Notes under the pieces: generated by a model
Database searches by the model: none
Told to the model about the DNA's origin: nothing
Seen by the model: only the letters and a program-made list of their open reading frames with translations
In this document: piece by piece, positions 6,660-6,958 of the stretch
Numbering within the stretch: position 1 is the first letter of the stretch
Layout: every line of letters begins with the position of its first letter
Program-made: the position numbers and the translations under genes
Assembly (NCBI GenBank): GCA_043778575.1
Contig: JAYWFX010000065.1
Location: 1-6,958, forward strand
Source of the DNA: JAYWFX01 sp043778575
Lineage (GTDB): Bacteria; Patescibacteriota; JACMRA01
Direction: 5' to 3'
Length of the DNA: 6,958 nucleotides

Positions 6660-6718
6660 TCTCTAGTCTCTAGTCTCTTGTTTTCTAATCTCTTGGTTGT
6701 TGGTTTTCTAGTTTCTCC
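6660..6718. repeat. pyrimidine-rich degenerate heptamer repeat
   Basis: Immediately after the stem-loop come near-tandem units of about 7 bp: TCTCTAG, TCTCTAG, TCTCTTG, then diverged copies (TCTCTTG at 6689-6695, GTTGTTG, GTTTTCTAG, TTTCTCC). The tract is almost free of purines apart from the AG/TG at unit ends. It runs into the 3' end of the leftward gene, where it supplies the TAG stop and the last Arg-Arg-Asn codons. Copies are too diverged to be a CRISPR array. Confidence 0.6.
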
Positions 6719-6958
6719 TCCTAATCAACCCCAACCCACTTCCACTCACTGCAGCAGCAAATAGTGAAGCGTACATCAAGAAGCTGAGGAATTCAGTAGA
6801 GGTGTATCCTCCTGTTCGAACAGTGTTTCCAATGAGAGCAGGAATGTTCATGATAGGGTTTGGATTGTTTACTGGTGGAATTGGCTGAATGTACTTTGGA
6901 GCAAAGTCGGTTGTCAAAGTAGCTTCAGTTCGTCCATCAGCTGATTTGAGTATACCAG
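6708..6958 (-). CDS. C-terminal end of a probable membrane-anchored surface protein (partial)
   Basis: An open frame enters from the right edge and ends with TAG at 6708-6710, giving 83 codons of a protein whose start lies outside the window. The visible part begins GILKSADGRTEATLTTDF, then has a proline- and asparagine-rich stretch (QPIPPVNNPNPIMNIP). It then has a hydrophobic segment of about 22 residues (FLSFLMYASLFAAAVSGSGLGLI) and ends RRRN. A C-terminal hydrophobic helix followed by an arginine cluster is the usual form of a tail anchor in exported wall or surface proteins, similar in outline to sortase-type tails, but no LPXTG motif is present. The TTG at 6917 is internal and not a likely start because the frame stays open to the edge. 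The family and function cannot be determined from this fragment. It converges with polA across the stem-loop at 6625-6652. Confidence 0.65.
   Translation of the reverse strand, partial: GILKSADGRTEATLTTDFAPKYIQPIPPVNNPNPIMNIPALIGNTVRTGGYTSTEFLSFLMYASLFAAAVSGSGLGLIRRRN

Noticed and set aside
6660..6718. CRISPR array or phage attachment site
   Set aside because: Units are 7 bp and degenerate, without spacers of constant length; no cas, integrase or tRNA gene is nearby.

Overview
The window is moderately AT-rich bacterial DNA with tightly packed genes and six complete or partial housekeeping and orphan genes plus a partial gene at the right edge (seven CDSs in all). The standard code fits: the orphan at 463-1596 ends in TGA with a second in-frame TGA soon after, and none of the conserved genes needs TGA as a sense codon. 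None of the start codons has a convincing Shine-Dalgarno sequence. Together with the reduced DNA polymerase I, the compact layout and the two genes I cannot recognise, this suggests an uncultivated reduced-genome bacterium, possibly of the Patescibacteria/CPR type. That placement is an inference; no rRNA or clade-specific marker is present.

Left edge (1-462): the N-terminal part of a LysE/RhtB-type amino-acid exporter runs leftward out of the window. A 224-bp divergent intergenic region separates it from the next gene. Centre-left (463-4456): three rightward genes lie close together and look like one transcription unit. They are an unrecognised 377-residue protein with an acidic, disordered-looking middle, a phosphomannomutase/phosphoglucomutase with all four signature loops, and the recombination/repair ATPase RadA.

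Centre-right (4443-6606): an unrecognised 211-residue helical protein is encoded leftward. It overlaps the end of radA by 14 bp and diverges from a DNA polymerase I gene. That polymerase is reduced to the polymerase domain plus a stub of the 3'-5' exonuclease domain. The 5' nuclease, exonuclease motif I and the key exonuclease III aspartate are missing, so it should synthesise DNA without proofreading. The space where the missing N-terminal coding region would lie is filled by the orphan gene on the other strand.

Right edge (6607-6958): a GC-rich stem-loop, probably a shared terminator, and a pyrimidine-rich degenerate repeat separate polA from the 3' end of a leftward gene. That gene encodes a protein ending in a membrane helix and an arginine cluster.

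RadA and PolA both act in DNA repair and gap filling, and the mutase supplies sugar-1-phosphates for envelope glycans. I see no phage, transposon, CRISPR, tRNA or rRNA. The main points of interest are the truncated, probably proofreading-dead polymerase with its unusual O-helix continuation, the orphan gene beside it with an 8-bp G tract inside its coding region, and the general lack of ribosome-binding sites.
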